In this document: positions 50,755-60,440 of the stretch, one piece after another
Numbering within the stretch: the first letter of the stretch is position 1
How the letters are laid out: each line of letters opens with the position of its first letter
DNA from: Massilia sp. MS-15
GTDB lineage: Bacteria; Pseudomonadota; Gammaproteobacteria; Burkholderiales; Burkholderiaceae_D
NCBI RefSeq assembly: GCF_020176695.1
Contig: NZ_JAIWIA010000040.1
Coordinates: forward strand, 1 to 64,000
Direction: 5' to 3'
Length of the DNA stretch: 64,000 nt
Notes under the pieces: model-generated
Seen by the model: only the letters and a program-made list of their open reading frames with translations
Databases searched by the model: none
Told to the model about the DNA's origin: nothing
Program-made: the position numbers and the translations under genes

Positions 50755-51528
50755 ATGAAACTCTTGCCAAAACTCCTTGCTTCCGCCCTGTTCGCCACCT
50801 TTGCCAGCTCCGCCAGCGCAATCGTGGTCACGACGACCAACAATGGCGCCACCCTGGCCAACGCAATCGCCGGCAGCGGCATCGTGCTGTCGAACATCCA
50901 GTACAGCGGCGCCTCCGCCAATGCAGCCGGTACCTTCACCGGCGGCGGCGACATCGGCTTTGACAAGGGGGTCCTCCTGACGACTGGTAACGTCAACTGT
51001 GCGGTTGGCCCGAACAGCACGACCAACTGCAGTGGCCCGGGCAGCGAAACCTCGCTGAAATTCGACTTCACCAGCAACAATGGCAACGTGTTCTTCCGCT
51101 ACGTGTTTGGTTCGGAAGAGTACAACGAGTACGTGGGCAGCAACTTCAACGACCTGTTCGAGATGCGCGTCAACGGCGTCAACATCGCCCAGCTCCCGAA
51201 CAACGGTGGCGTGGTGTCGATCAACAACGTGAACAGCAACAAGAACTCGGGGTACTACCGCAATAACAATGCCGGCACCTACTCCAGCGGTTACGACGGC
51301 CTGACCACGGTCCTGGTTGCCCAGCTCGCCGGCCTGACGGGCACCAATACTTTTGAGTTCATCATCCGCGACACGGCCGACGAGACCTATGACTCGGGCG
51401 TGTTCATCGAAGCCGGTACCTTCTCCGACACCGCGCCGCCGCCGACCGACGTGCCGGAACCGGGCAGCCTGGCCCTGGTGGCACTGGGCCTTGCCGGCCT
51501 GGGCCGCATGCGCCGCAAGGCAAAGTAA
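50755..51528 (+). CDS. PEP-CTERM anchored secreted protein, choice-of-anchor L type
   Basis: A 257-aa exported protein. Signal peptide MKLLPKLLASALFATFASSA, then a beta-rich body with NGATLANAIAGSGIVLSNIQ and FRYVFGSEEYNEYVGSNFND (choice-of-anchor L domain), Asn/Ser-rich. It ends in a classical PEP-CTERM: VPEPGSLALVALGLAGLG, then RMRRKAK. The tail is cut by exosortase EpsH/XrtA-type enzymes, which attach or release the protein at the surface. Exosortase genes are not in the window. Start 50755 chosen for the signal peptide; an upstream ATG 50701 lies inside the sigma-54 element. Confidence 0.9.
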   Translation: MKLLPKLLASALFATFASSASAIVVTTTNNGATLANAIAGSGIVLSNIQYSGASANAAGTFTGGGDIGFDKGVLLTTGNVNCAVGPNSTTNCSGPGSETSLKFDFTSNNGNVFFRYVFGSEEYNEYVGSNFNDLFEMRVNGVNIAQLPNNGGVVSINNVNSNKNSGYYRNNNAGTYSSGYDGLTTVLVAQLAGLTGTNTFEFIIRDTADETYDSGVFIEAGTFSDTAPPPTDVPEPGSLALVALGLAGLGRMRRKAK

Positions 51529-51738
51529 ACACCTCATCCGCGCCGGCACGGTCAATCCGGTTGGGCGCGGTTCCTCACGGACGGCCGGTCCAGGCGCCAA
51601 CGCGCCTGCCGGTGCCAGCCCGGTCGCGCGATGTGTTGTGTCAAAACGTCGTGCTACGATGACGTGCCAGCTTTTAGTTGCTATTCATTTGTTTCTTGAT
51701 AACCTATTAGTCCATTTGATTGCTGCAAAGAGGACCAA

Positions 51739-52806
51739 ATGTCGGATCGCCCTGTGGTCAAGATTCCGTATCTGGATGGGTGGCGCGGCCTGGCGATCAT
51801 CGCCGTCCTCGTGTGCCATTTCGGGCCACGTCCAGCGGTAGGCTGGATCGGCGAGTACGGCGTACAGATGTTCTTCGTCCTGTCGGGCTACCTGATGGGC
51901 CAGCTATTGTTCGTGAAGAAAGTCGGGCTCCCCGAGTTCTTTTTCCGGCGCGCCTCGCGCATTCTTCCGGCCCTGCTTCTGTTCATCGCGTGCATGTATC
52001 TGTATGCGCGATATCTTCAGCCTCAGCGGTATGAGGTTCCGATGGATGAACTGCTCGCGACGGTCTTCTTCCTTCGTACCTATCTGCCCAGCGACCTCAG
52101 TATCTGGGCCGGCAATTGGCCGATTGGTAATCTGTGGTCCTTGAATGTCGAAGAGCATAGCTACGTTGTCCTGGCATTGCTGGCGCTTATTGCTAGAAAG
52201 ACCGGCCGCGATCGTACGGCGAGCATGCTGCTGATCGCCTGCGTCCTTGCCAGTATCGCGTTCAGTTTTTATTATTACAGTGATCCGCCGTCGGGCGCTT
52301 CGCGCTGGGCCCTTCGCAGCGAGTGCGCCGCGCTTGGCCTCCTGACTTCGGCACTGCTGTGCCAGATGCGTCAGTTTTATGAACCACGCGTCCCGCGGCA
52401 TGTGTGGGCAGGCGCAGTCATCACGCTGATCATCTTGAGCGCGTTCCTGACTTCCGCCTATCGCATCAAGGGCGGCAACATCGTCTTCGCGCCCATTTTC
52501 CTGGCCATCGCACTGAACTACCTGCATTGCCTGCCCGAGCTGCTCAAAACCCTCCTGTCGAATCCAGCGCTGGTCTGGTTCGGCAAGTGCTCCTTCTCGC
52601 TCTATCTATGGCAACAGCCTTTTTATACGGCGGTGCAGAAAGCGGGACTGCCAACCATGCTTGGTCTGGCGGGGGCGATCGCGCTGGCCTGCCTGTCCTT
52701 CTACATGGTGGAGAATCCGCTTCGTATCCGGCTCAATGCATACTGGACAAACCGTCAGCGGCGGCGTGCAAGCGCCGAAGTGTCGCCGGCGATCGAGCCT
52801 ACCTGA
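51739..52806 (+). CDS. Acyltransferase 3 (OafA/YrhL) family membrane protein
   Basis: A 355-aa protein with about 10 membrane helices. It opens with IPYLDGWRGLAIIAVLVCHF and continues with MFFVLSGYLMGQLLF, FFRRASRILPALLLF and LWSLNVEEHSY, all standard for the family that O-acetylates surface sugars and lipids. The base composition is less GC-rich than neighbours (many AT-ending codons), which hints at recent transfer. AGAGGACC is the ribosome site. No polysaccharide cluster is adjacent. Confidence 0.9.
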   Translation: MSDRPVVKIPYLDGWRGLAIIAVLVCHFGPRPAVGWIGEYGVQMFFVLSGYLMGQLLFVKKVGLPEFFFRRASRILPALLLFIACMYLYARYLQPQRYEVPMDELLATVFFLRTYLPSDLSIWAGNWPIGNLWSLNVEEHSYVVLALLALIARKTGRDRTASMLLIACVLASIAFSFYYYSDPPSGASRWALRSECAALGLLTSALLCQMRQFYEPRVPRHVWAGAVITLIILSAFLTSAYRIKGGNIVFAPIFLAIALNYLHCLPELLKTLLSNPALVWFGKCSFSLYLWQQPFYTAVQKAGLPTMLGLAGAIALACLSFYMVENPLRIRLNAYWTNRQRRRASAEVSPAIEPT

Positions 52807-53342
52807 GGCAGCTACTTGAGCGTTTTCCGGTACAGGCGCCGGAGTCGAACCGCGTTGCACGATTGGCCCCTCGGCCAGCATTTCCGGATCGACTCGAGCA
52901 GATTGCCCTGCCGACCAGGTAAGCTTGTCAGCATGCGTTGCAACTGGTCCATGTGGTATTCAGGAGCGATTTCAATTCAATACGCCTCCAGCGTGCTACT
53001 GTGCTTGAATGCGCATCCGAACCGACAGCTTGACCGCCCTCCATATCGACTTGGCCATCAACCTTGCTGAGTCACATGGCATTGCTGCCAGTGCCACAAA
53101 ACTGTTCCGCCTGGGAGTGCCGATTCATGCAGCCCGCCGGATACTCCTTCGGCTGGGCCAGCGGCGACGCGACTACGGAGATCAAAGGAACTTCGGTAAT
53201 CTCCAATTGCCAGAGCACGCTAAAAGTAAAGCTTAAGCGGCAAACGCAGCTTCTGTCTTGGCGTGATTACCCTCGGGGAGCATGTTGGGCCAGTCGTGAT
53301 TGGAGGTCCGCAGCCAGTTGGAAAAGCAGTGCGCTTGTCCGA
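52807..53342. other. Gene-poor stretch between the acyltransferase and tRNA-Gly
   Basis: A 536-bp stretch with lower GC than the window average. Apart from a possible 75-codon frame at 53009-53236 nothing is recognised. It lies on the 3' side of the tRNA, a common place for integrations, but no integrase or direct repeat of the tRNA end was found. Confidence 0.5.
53009..53236 (+). CDS. Small hypothetical protein
   Basis: A 75-aa frame (MRIRTDSLTALHIDLAINLA, then ESHGIAASATKLFRLGVPIH and an Arg-rich end). The amphipathic helical start and the RRILLRLGQRR segment look protein-like, and I have the impression of similar short proteins in Oxalobacteraceae, but cannot name a family. No clear ribosome site. 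Confidence 0.4.
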   Translation: MRIRTDSLTALHIDLAINLAESHGIAASATKLFRLGVPIHAARRILLRLGQRRRDYGDQRNFGNLQLPEHAKSKA

Positions 53343-53416
53343 TGGAGCGGGTGAAGGGAATCGAACCCTCGTCGTAAGCTTGGGAAGCTTCTGCTCTACC
53401 ATTGAGCTACACCCGC
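53343..53416 (-). tRNA. tRNA-Gly (anticodon CCC)
   Basis: A 74-base cloverleaf on the minus strand with encoded CCA. Acceptor GCGGGTG pairs with CACCCGC; D arm GCTC/GAGC; anticodon loop TTCCCAA gives anticodon CCC (53382-53384), reading GGG; T arm GAGGG-TTCGATT-CCCTT. One G-A mismatch lies at the top of the anticodon stem. Confidence 0.95.
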
Positions 53417-53425
53417 GTTGCCTGC

Positions 53426-53455
53426 ATTCTACGCGCGTTTGACGCGCTTTGACAA
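53426..53455 (-). promoter_or_regulatory. Promoter of tRNA-Gly
   Basis: Minus-strand TTGTCA (53450-53455), 18-base spacer, TAGAAT (53426-53431). The tRNA starts about 3 bases after the expected transcription start. Confidence 0.55.
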
Positions 53456-53518
53456 ATTTCCAAGACTGCGCGGCATCCGGTGCAAGCGCATCCGAACCGC
53501 CCCGTAGCATGCCTGCAC

Positions 53519-54553
53519 CTACTCCGGCTGCGCTACCGTATAGCCTTTGGCCGCCAGTGCTGCCATCAGCCCCTTCGGATCAAGCAGGTCCTTCATCGGC
53601 AGCACCGCGAAGGTCGACGCATTGCGGGCCAGCGCGGCTTCGGCATTGGCCAGCCACATGGCCCGGTGCTTTTCTTCCGCGCCCTGGAAGGCGGGATGCT
53701 CGCGCAGGACGGCGCTGTTGCGGATGGCATTGCTGCAGCTTTCCTGCTCGCTGAAATCGAGCCGGCGGATCACCTCGATGTCGCCCGTGGCCCAGGCATG
53801 GGCGCGCACGCGCATCGCCTCGATGTCGGTCTCGAGCTGCTTTAGGGTGTACGAAAAACAGGCCACGTCCTCCAGCGGGGACTTCTTGAATTCCTGGACC
53901 AGCTGGCGCGGATTGTCCACCTTCAGCTGGTAGAGCGTGGGCGTTACCTTGAGTTTTTTCTGCGCGACCATCTTCTCGACCTGCTTGCGCACGTCGTTAC
54001 CGGTCATCAGGCCGGCCTGCTTCATCGCCGCGCCGAACAGTTCATAGGCCACGAACAGCGGACGGTCCTTCTCCTTGTTCTTCGGCAGGTATTTTTCCTT
54101 GAGCGGCAGCCAGCGCGCATAGACCTCGGGCGGAAGCACATCGCGCAGGGTGGCGTCGTTCGGATTGCGGTTGACGCCGATCAGGCTGGGCAGCGCCAGC
54201 GCCGTCTGGAAGTAGGACATTTCCAGCTTGCTGGAGGGCGGCGGCAGGTATTCCTGCGAACGCCCGATGACCGCCTCGACTTCGTGCGAGCGCCACGCCA
54301 TCCTGGTCGGTAGCGGCGAGTAGGTGCCGAAGATCCACAGCACGTGCTCCCCCTTCGACACCTTCCACATGCCGGGTCCGGGCTTCTGGGCCACGACCAG
54401 GATCTGTTCCGGGACAGCCTCGGCGGTCTCGGCGGAAGCGCTCACCGGCGGCGGCGTGTCGCCAGCGTTGGTCGACTGCGCCCAGGACGGCGCAGCCAGC
54501 AGGGAAAGGCACAGCACAGCAAGGGCGCGGCGGTTCAGCATGAGGACTTTCAT
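53519..54553 (-). CDS. TraB/GumN family protein
   Basis: A 344-aa exported protein with signal peptide (ALAVLCLSLLAAPSWA). The TraB/GumN domain starts at GPGMWKVSKGEHVLWIFGTY and spans most of the protein, ending with NASTFAVLPMKDLLDPKGLM. Catalytic-like Gly and the paired His/Glu blocks of related Tiki-type proteases are only partly visible (the usual GxxH is GTYS). Function in bacteria is unknown; GumN is named from a xanthan cluster but is not required for xanthan synthesis. Confidence 0.85.
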   Translation of the reverse strand: MKVLMLNRRALAVLCLSLLAAPSWAQSTNAGDTPPPVSASAETAEAVPEQILVVAQKPGPGMWKVSKGEHVLWIFGTYSPLPTRMAWRSHEVEAVIGRSQEYLPPPSSKLEMSYFQTALALPSLIGVNRNPNDATLRDVLPPEVYARWLPLKEKYLPKNKEKDRPLFVAYELFGAAMKQAGLMTGNDVRKQVEKMVAQKKLKVTPTLYQLKVDNPRQLVQEFKKSPLEDVACFSYTLKQLETDIEAMRVRAHAWATGDIEVIRRLDFSEQESCSNAIRNSAVLREHPAFQGAEEKHRAMWLANAEAALARNASTFAVLPMKDLLDPKGLMAALAAKGYTVAQPE

Positions 54554-54661
54554 AAGTTAAAGTTCCTCAAGGCTAGTCGTGGAAGATGAGCCAATGCTTA
54601 AAACGCATCAGCGGCCGGGAAGTTCATGCGGGAAGCATGAAACTCCCCGCGCCGGCTGGGC

Positions 54662-55744
54662 TCAGGTGGCGATATAGCCGTCGATCACCTCGCGGAAGCC
54701 CTTCTTGTAGGCGACCTGCAGGATATCGACGTCGTAGCGCCAGTTGGCTTCGACGATCAGCGGACCATCCGTGGTGATGGCTACGTCCCAGCCCACCGTA
54801 TGCAGGCCGCCGATCGTGCCGTGTGCCTTGCGTACCAGGGCGATCACTTCGTCCCAGTGCGGCATCCGCACATCGAGAATGCGCGCCTTCGACGCCGGAT
54901 GATGCGGCACGTCGACCATGCGCGGCCAGCGGCGTGAGCGCGAGCCGATCGCCGTGATCAGGCGGCCGCTTTCCACGTCGATGGCCGACACCAGGTTGCC
55001 GCTCTCCCCGTGCGAGAAATTGTCGACCTCGGAGTCGCCGACCACGATGCGCAGGCAGGCCGCCGCGACATCGATCGCATCGCCCTTGCGGAAGGTGACG
55101 ACCCGGATGGTGGACAGGCCGCGGGCATGGGTGATGTCGCGGATCGCCTGGTGGTTCATCAGGCAGGGCTGGACGATCAGGGCGCTGGTGCGCTGCAGGA
55201 TCTCGGCGCAGTAGCTGAAGAAATCCTCGTAGGTGCCATGGCGGCCGCTCCAGTGCAGGCCGTCCGCATCCACGCACAACGAGAAATTGCCCTTGCCGTG
55301 GGAGCCATCGCTTGGCTTCAGGAAGTAACGCCCCGGCACGAACAGTCTGGCCATCGCCGCAGGCGAGTACACATGGGGGATGGCGGTGCCGGCGCGTTCG
55401 CCCGGCGTCACCAGGGCCAGGATGGGCGCGGTCGCCACGCCGTGCGCGCGACAGTGGTCATGGAACAGCACCTTGTCGTCGGCCAGCTTGCGCGCTTCCA
55501 GCGTGGTGATCCTGGCGTAGCGGGTCTTGAGCGGCTCGTTGACGAGGTATTTGTCCCAGGTCGCGCGCGGGACATCGGCCAGGCTGTAGAGCGAAAAATT
55601 CTTGGCGCCGATGCCCCATTTGGTCCTCGCGTGCAGCGGTCCCCACAGCAGGTGCAGGTCGGCGGGTTTCTTGATCGACGATACCGCGTACAGCTGGGCA
55701 CGCGTATATTCCGAAAGGACATTGATCACACGAGAAAGTTTCAC
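54662..55744 (-). CDS. Sugar-transfer associated ATP-grasp protein
   Basis: A 360-aa ATP-grasp enzyme. Blocks seen: KARHDH-like substrate segment LADDKVLFHDHCRAHGVATA (about 88-107), the glycine loop FLKPSDGSHGKGNFSL, IVQPCLMNHQAI, TIRVVTFRKGDAI, and the metal-binding DGPLIVEANWRYDVD near the C-terminus. This matches the family named for its link to sugar transferases. GGAGG lies 9 bases before GTG 55744, used as start. No glycosyltransferase is adjacent, so its pathway is open. Confidence 0.85.
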   Translation of the reverse strand: MKLSRVINVLSEYTRAQLYAVSSIKKPADLHLLWGPLHARTKWGIGAKNFSLYSLADVPRATWDKYLVNEPLKTRYARITTLEARKLADDKVLFHDHCRAHGVATAPILALVTPGERAGTAIPHVYSPAAMARLFVPGRYFLKPSDGSHGKGNFSLCVDADGLHWSGRHGTYEDFFSYCAEILQRTSALIVQPCLMNHQAIRDITHARGLSTIRVVTFRKGDAIDVAAACLRIVVGDSEVDNFSHGESGNLVSAIDVESGRLITAIGSRSRRWPRMVDVPHHPASKARILDVRMPHWDEVIALVRKAHGTIGGLHTVGWDVAITTDGPLIVEANWRYDVDILQVAYKKGFREVIDGYIAT

Positions 55745-55917
55745 GCTAAGGATCCTCCAGCTCGATTCAAGGAAAACAGCAAGGCCAGCTGATGCCGGCA
55801 TTGGTGATGCCTGATTCGCATCATAACCCAGCAAGACCGTGCTTGATGTTTTCTAGCTCATACCGAATCCGGGCTGGATCCGCACCTACGCCACTTCCTG
55901 CGCGTCCAGCCGCGCTT

Positions 55918-57945
55918 TCATGCTGCGTGCAGGGCGAGACGCGCCGGGGCGGGGGCGGCCAGGCGCGCGGCCGGCTGCGCGTCACCATGGTCGATCCTGA
56001 ATGCGCCCACCAGCGCCACCAGCGTGGCGGCCTGTTGCTGCAGGCTTTCCGCCGCGGCAGCCGCTTCCTCGACCAGGGCCGCGTTCTGCTGGGTCACGCC
56101 GTCCATCTGCACGATGGCCTGGTTGACCTGGCCGATGCCGGTGCTCTGCTCCGCGCTGGCGGCGCTGATCTCGGCGACGATGTCGCTGACGCGGCGCACG
56201 CTGGACACCACTTCCCCCATCGTCTTGCCGGCCTCCTCGACCAGCGTGGCGCCCATGCTGACCTTGTCCACCGAGTCGCCGATCAGGCCTTTGATTTCCT
56301 TCGCCGCGGCGGCGCTGCGCTGCGCCAGGTTGCGCACCTCGGTCGCGACGACTGCGAAACCGCGGCCCTGCTCGCCAGCGCGCGCCGCTTCGACGGCGGC
56401 GTTGAGCGCGAGGATGTTGGTCTGGAAGGCGATGCCGTCGATCACACCGATGATGTCGACCACTTTCTTCGAGGAGTCGCTAATCGAGGCCATGGTGTCG
56501 ACCACCTTGGCCACGACTTCGCCGCCGCGGGTGGCGATGCTGGTGGCCGATTCCGCCAGCTGGTTGGCCTGGCGCGCGTTGTCGGCGTTCTGCTTCACGG
56601 TACCGTTCAGCTCTTCCATCGACGCCGCGGTTTCTTCCAGGGCGCTGGCCTGCTGCTCGGTGCGCACCGACAGGTCGGCGTTGCCCTGGCGGATTTCGCT
56701 GGAGGCCATGGCCACGGCGTCGGAGCTGCTGCGCACGCGTACCAGCACGTCCTGGATCTTGGCCACGAAACCGTTGAAGCCGCCAGCAATTTCCGCCAGT
56801 TCATCGTTGCCGCGCACGGCCAGCCGCGCCCCCAGGTCGGCGTTGCCGTTCGACAGGTCGGTCATCGCATGGGCCAGCACGCGCAGCGGACGGGTCAGGC
56901 GCCGCAGCACGCTGACCATCACGAAGCCGGCGACGATGGCGCACACCACCGACACCATCAGCGCATAGCCGACCAGCGCGCGCGCCGAGGCGGTGGCGAC
57001 GGTTTCCGGGAAGGCCAGCGCGATCGACCACGGCGCCATGTCCGGATGCAGCTGCAGCGGCTGCAGCAGGTGGATCATGCCACGCTGGTCGCTATATTCG
57101 TAGGGCTTGCCCTGGCGAACTGCCTCGAGCGCGGCGGCCGGCAGGTCGTCTGCCTTCTTGCCATTGCGTGCAGGATCGACGTGGCTGGCGTACAGGCCGC
57201 CGTTCGACACCAGCGCCAGCGTGCCGCCCTCGATTCGCTCCATTCCGGCGAGGATCTTGCCCAGGCCGACCAGCATGAAGTCGGCCGAGGTGACGCCCAC
57301 GGGTTTGCCGTCGACGACGATCGGCACCGCCAGCGAGGCGATCAGCTCCTCCTTGCCGTTGATCGGATAGGCGTACGGCTCGGTGAAGTGCTGCTTGCCG
57401 GTGGCCTTTGGCACGTCGTACCAGTCGTTGCCGCCCGGGGTCGTGACAAAGGCGATCGGTTCGACGCGCACGTCGCCATTGGCGCCGCGAATCCAGTAGG
57501 GCATGAAGCGGCCGGTGGCGTCGTACTCCGGCGACTTGCCAGCATATTCGGCATCCTTGCCATCCAGCGCATCGGGCTCGAAAGTCACGGTCATGCCGAC
57601 GAAGTCGCGGCTGGCAAGTAGCGACGCCTTGACCAGGCCATTGACCTGTTCGCGCACCAGCGGCTGTTCGGAACCGCGGGCGGCGCCCATCACGGTGGCC
57701 ATGGCCTGCACCTGCGCCATGCCTGCGCCCAGGCGGCCGCGCAGTGCGGCCGACGCTTCACGGGCGGCGGTGCGCGCCTGCGCCATCGCCGCTTCCTGCG
57801 ACGAGGTGCTGCTCTCGATGCCGATGAAGGTCGAAGTAATGGCCAGGCTCAGTACGACCAGCGCGGTGGCGGTGGCGCACACCTTGGCGGTCAGGGAAAA
57901 CGAAAAAGCGCGCGTGCGGCGCGGTAGCGATTGGTCGATCATCAT
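55918..57945 (-). CDS. Methyl-accepting chemotaxis protein
   Basis: A 675-aa transmembrane receptor. TM1 lies near 20-42, then a periplasmic double-Cache (PDC) sensor domain (about 45-325; [20 protein letters not shown] is typical), TM2 near 335-357, a HAMP domain ([20 protein letters not shown]) and a cytoplasmic signalling domain with the hairpin tip [20 protein letters not shown] and a basic/Ala C-terminus. Cache receptors often bind amino acids or organic acids. It follows the TorF porin gene by 14 bp on the same strand. Start ATG 57945 or 57942 after GGAGA. Confidence 0.95.
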   Translation of the reverse strand: MMIDQSLPRRTRAFSFSLTAKVCATATALVVLSLAITSTFIGIESSTSSQEAAMAQARTAAREASAALRGRLGAGMAQVQAMATVMGAARGSEQPLVREQVNGLVKASLLASRDFVGMTVTFEPDALDGKDAEYAGKSPEYDATGRFMPYWIRGANGDVRVEPIAFVTTPGGNDWYDVPKATGKQHFTEPYAYPINGKEELIASLAVPIVVDGKPVGVTSADFMLVGLGKILAGMERIEGGTLALVSNGGLYASHVDPARNGKKADDLPAAALEAVRQGKPYEYSDQRGMIHLLQPLQLHPDMAPWSIALAFPETVATASARALVGYALMVSVVCAIVAGFVMVSVLRRLTRPLRVLAHAMTDLSNGNADLGARLAVRGNDELAEIAGGFNGFVAKIQDVLVRVRSSSDAVAMASSEIRQGNADLSVRTEQQASALEETAASMEELNGTVKQNADNARQANQLAESATSIATRGGEVVAKVVDTMASISDSSKKVVDIIGVIDGIAFQTNILALNAAVEAARAGEQGRGFAVVATEVRNLAQRSAAAAKEIKGLIGDSVDKVSMGATLVEEAGKTMGEVVSSVRRVSDIVAEISAASAEQSTGIGQVNQAIVQMDGVTQQNAALVEEAAAAAESLQQQAATLVALVGAFRIDHGDAQPAARLAAPAPARLALHAA

Positions 57946-57959
57946 GTCTCCGTCTTGCG

Positions 57960-58745
57960 TCAGAAAGTGCGCGCCAGGCTCACGGCGAATGTGCCCTTGG
58001 CGGGATTCGACACGGCGATCTCGCCGCTCGCGCGCGGCACGCCGGTGGTATAGCGGTCGTAGGCATCGGTCGCACCCCAGGCGCGGGTGTACGCGGCGGC
58101 GATGCTCCAGCCGCCGTCGAAGGTTCGGGTAACGCCCGCTTTCGCGTCGCGCCAGTCCCAGATGGCATTGCCGGCGCCCGCGACGCGGCCGTCGCCCAGA
58201 TGCAGGTTGAGCGTGAAGCCGCTGCCCAGGTCGTAGTTGAAGCCCAGGTCGAGGTAGCCGGTACCGCGCGCATCCGTGATACCGAAGAAGTCGCGCGACA
58301 CCGTGCGGTAATACTTCGCATAGAATGGCCCGAAGCCCAGGCCCGGTACCAGCTCGGTGTAGTCGTATCTGGTACCGGTAGCGCCGATCCGGGCGCCCGG
58401 GTAGCGGTAATGCATGGCCATCAGGCTGACATCGACCGGACCCAGGGCTCCGGCATAGCCGCCATACAGGTCCCATTCGACGCGGCCGCCCTCGATGAAG
58501 CGCTCGCTCACGGTGGATGTCCAGGTGCCGGCGGACCAGCCGCTCGGATGGACGACATCGACGCCTGCCTGCAGCGCGGGGCGGCCCCAGCTCTGGCGCA
58601 TGCCGCGCGAGACATACTGCGAAGCGAGCGTGACCGTGGCGGTGACGGTGGTAGCCGGGGCGGTTTCCTGGCCGCCTGCCTGGACGGCAGGCAGGGCCAG
58701 CAACAACAGGGGAACCGGCAGCAGCCGGCGAAGTAGCGCAATCAT
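57960..58745 (-). CDS. TorF family putative porin
   Basis: A 261-aa outer-membrane beta-barrel with signal peptide ([20 protein letters not shown]). The first strand [20 protein letters not shown] is the TorF signature; alternating strands follow and the last residue is Phe, as expected of outer-membrane proteins. The MCP gene follows at 14 bp. Substrate unknown. Confidence 0.88.
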   Translation of the reverse strand: MIALLRRLLPVPLLLLALPAVQAGGQETAPATTVTATVTLASQYVSRGMRQSWGRPALQAGVDVVHPSGWSAGTWTSTVSERFIEGGRVEWDLYGGYAGALGPVDVSLMAMHYRYPGARIGATGTRYDYTELVPGLGFGPFYAKYYRTVSRDFFGITDARGTGYLDLGFNYDLGSGFTLNLHLGDGRVAGAGNAIWDWRDAKAGVTRTFDGGWSIAAAYTRAWGATDAYDRYTTGVPRASGEIAVSNPAKGTFAVSLARTF

Positions 58746-58940
58746 GGTATCTCGTAGGTTCGTGGGAAGGCAGGACGCCTTGCCGTGATCGTGGCGATCA
58801 ACTCAGCAATTAATGCCGCACGGAAATAATACGAGACAAATGTGAATATTCACGCGATTGTGACTTGTTCGACAACGAGATTTTGCTCGTCGTGCATCCT
58901 CGGTGCAACAATCCCAGCCAATTAGCAAACTCCAGCGGTG

Positions 58941-60440
58941 TCAATCCGCTTCGGACTGCGCGAGCAGTCCGTGCGCCAGCTTCATGCCCTCCACCATGAC
59001 TGAAAATGCCTCGTGCTTGGCGGCTTCGTCCGGCACGCGCAGCACGTACGAAGGATGGTAGATCGTGATCACCCAGCAGCCGTCCACGCGCACCGGCTTG
59101 CCGAGAAAGTCCTTGAGCGTGACCGTGCCCTTGCGCATGATGGATTTCAGTGCAGTGGCGCCCATCGCGACGATGACCTTGGGCCTGACCTCGGCCAGTT
59201 CCTTTTCCAGCCAGTAGTGGCAGGCCTCGATCTCGCGCTGCACCGGCGTCTTGTGCAGGCGGCGCTTGCCGCGCGGTTCCCATTTGAAGTGCTTGACCGC
59301 GTTGGTGAGATAAATGGTCTTGCGGTCGACGCCGGCCTGGGCGAACACGCGGTCGAGGAGTTGACCTGCCGGGCCGACGAAGGGCTTGCCAGCCAGGTCT
59401 TCCTGGTCGCCCGGCTGCTCGCCCACGATCATGATCGGCGAATGTGCCTCCCCTTCGCCGCCGACCGCCTGGGTGGCGTACTGCCACAGTTCGCAGCGCC
59501 GGCATTCGTCGAGCCTGGAGGGCTGCTCGCGCTCCGGCTGCGCCGCTTCGGCGCTGATCGGGATGGTGGCGCCGCCGCGCCGGCCGACCGTGGCTACCTG
59601 TCCGATCTTGCGCGCCCCGAGCTCGGCCTGGCTCACCAGCGACGGCACGATCGCGCCTTCCGGCAGGTTCTTCCAGAAGCGCGACGGGATGTGGCTCTGC
59701 ATCAGCTGGGCATTCACGCGCGCGGGATTGAAGATGCTGCGGTAATAGGTGAGCCACAGCGCTTCGCCCTGGTCCTCGAGCGCGGCCGGGCCGGCCATCA
59801 GGGGGCCGGCATGGTGCAGCGTGGCGCCGTCCCACAGCACGCTGGCTTCGGGGGTGGCGATCATCCAGCTGCGCTTGCCCATGCGGGCGATAAAATGCTC
59901 GGCCACCTGGGGCAGCACGTCATGGCGCGGCTCGAACCAGGCGACGAAGCGCGGGTCGCCCGCTTCAGGCGGACGTTCGCGGAATCGGATATACGCATGC
60001 ATGTCGTGCTCCTCGCGGCGCACCGCCTTGACCATGCCATGCAGGCGCGCCCCGTCCGGATCGGCGGGCGACTGCACGTCGTGCTCGCCGTGCGTCCAGC
60101 GCCACAGCACGCGGTACAGGAAGGCCCAGCGGTCCGGGGCGCGGAAGCAGGCGGCGCTTTGCAGCATGTCCATCAGCGCGCGCGGGATGCGCGCGGCCGG
60201 TCCTGGCGGCGCAGTGGGTGACGATGGCGATGATGATGGCGCGGCGCCATGATCGTCCGCTCCCGCCGCGCCAGGCGCACCCGAGAACAGGTCGCCGCCA
60301 TCCGCCCTGCCCCAGTCGGCCGCCTCGGGTGGCACGCCGGCTTTCAGCAGCGCGCGCGCCGCCATGCGCCATTCGGCGAAACCGTCAGGCGCCGGCGGCT
60401 GGCCGCCGGTGGCGGCGGGGACGTCGGCGGCGGGCTTCAT
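58941..60440 (-). CDS. DUF4130 domain plus UdgX-family uracil-DNA binding/glycosylase protein
   Basis: A 499-aa fusion. The N-terminal half (about 85-255) is a DUF4130 (TIGR03915-type) region with FLYRVLWRWTHGE and MHAYIRFRERPPEA. The C-terminal half (about 300-490) is an iron-sulfur uracil-DNA glycosylase fold: cysteines C313, C316, C407 and C455, motif A GEQPGDQED (340-348), motif B HPSYVLR (462-468) and the insert KRRLH (392-396). In Mycobacterium UdgX the KRRIH His forms a covalent bond with uracil-derived DNA, and H396 fits that position. ATGA overlap with the radical SAM gene shows coupling. Confidence 0.92.
   Translation of the reverse strand: MKPAADVPAATGGQPPAPDGFAEWRMAARALLKAGVPPEAADWGRADGGDLFSGAPGAAGADDHGAAPSSSPSSPTAPPGPAARIPRALMDMLQSAACFRAPDRWAFLYRVLWRWTHGEHDVQSPADPDGARLHGMVKAVRREEHDMHAYIRFRERPPEAGDPRFVAWFEPRHDVLPQVAEHFIARMGKRSWMIATPEASVLWDGATLHHAGPLMAGPAALEDQGEALWLTYYRSIFNPARVNAQLMQSHIPSRFWKNLPEGAIVPSLVSQAELGARKIGQVATVGRRGGATIPISAEAAQPEREQPSRLDECRRCELWQYATQAVGGEGEAHSPIMIVGEQPGDQEDLAGKPFVGPAGQLLDRVFAQAGVDRKTIYLTNAVKHFKWEPRGKRRLHKTPVQREIEACHYWLEKELAEVRPKVIVAMGATALKSIMRKGTVTLKDFLGKPVRVDGCWVITIYHPSYVLRVPDEAAKHEAFSVMVEGMKLAHGLLAQSEAD

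Noticed and set aside
53343..53416. tRNA-Gly with anticodon TCC
   Set aside because: Counting the 7-base loop TTCCCAA with T33 before the anticodon gives CCC.
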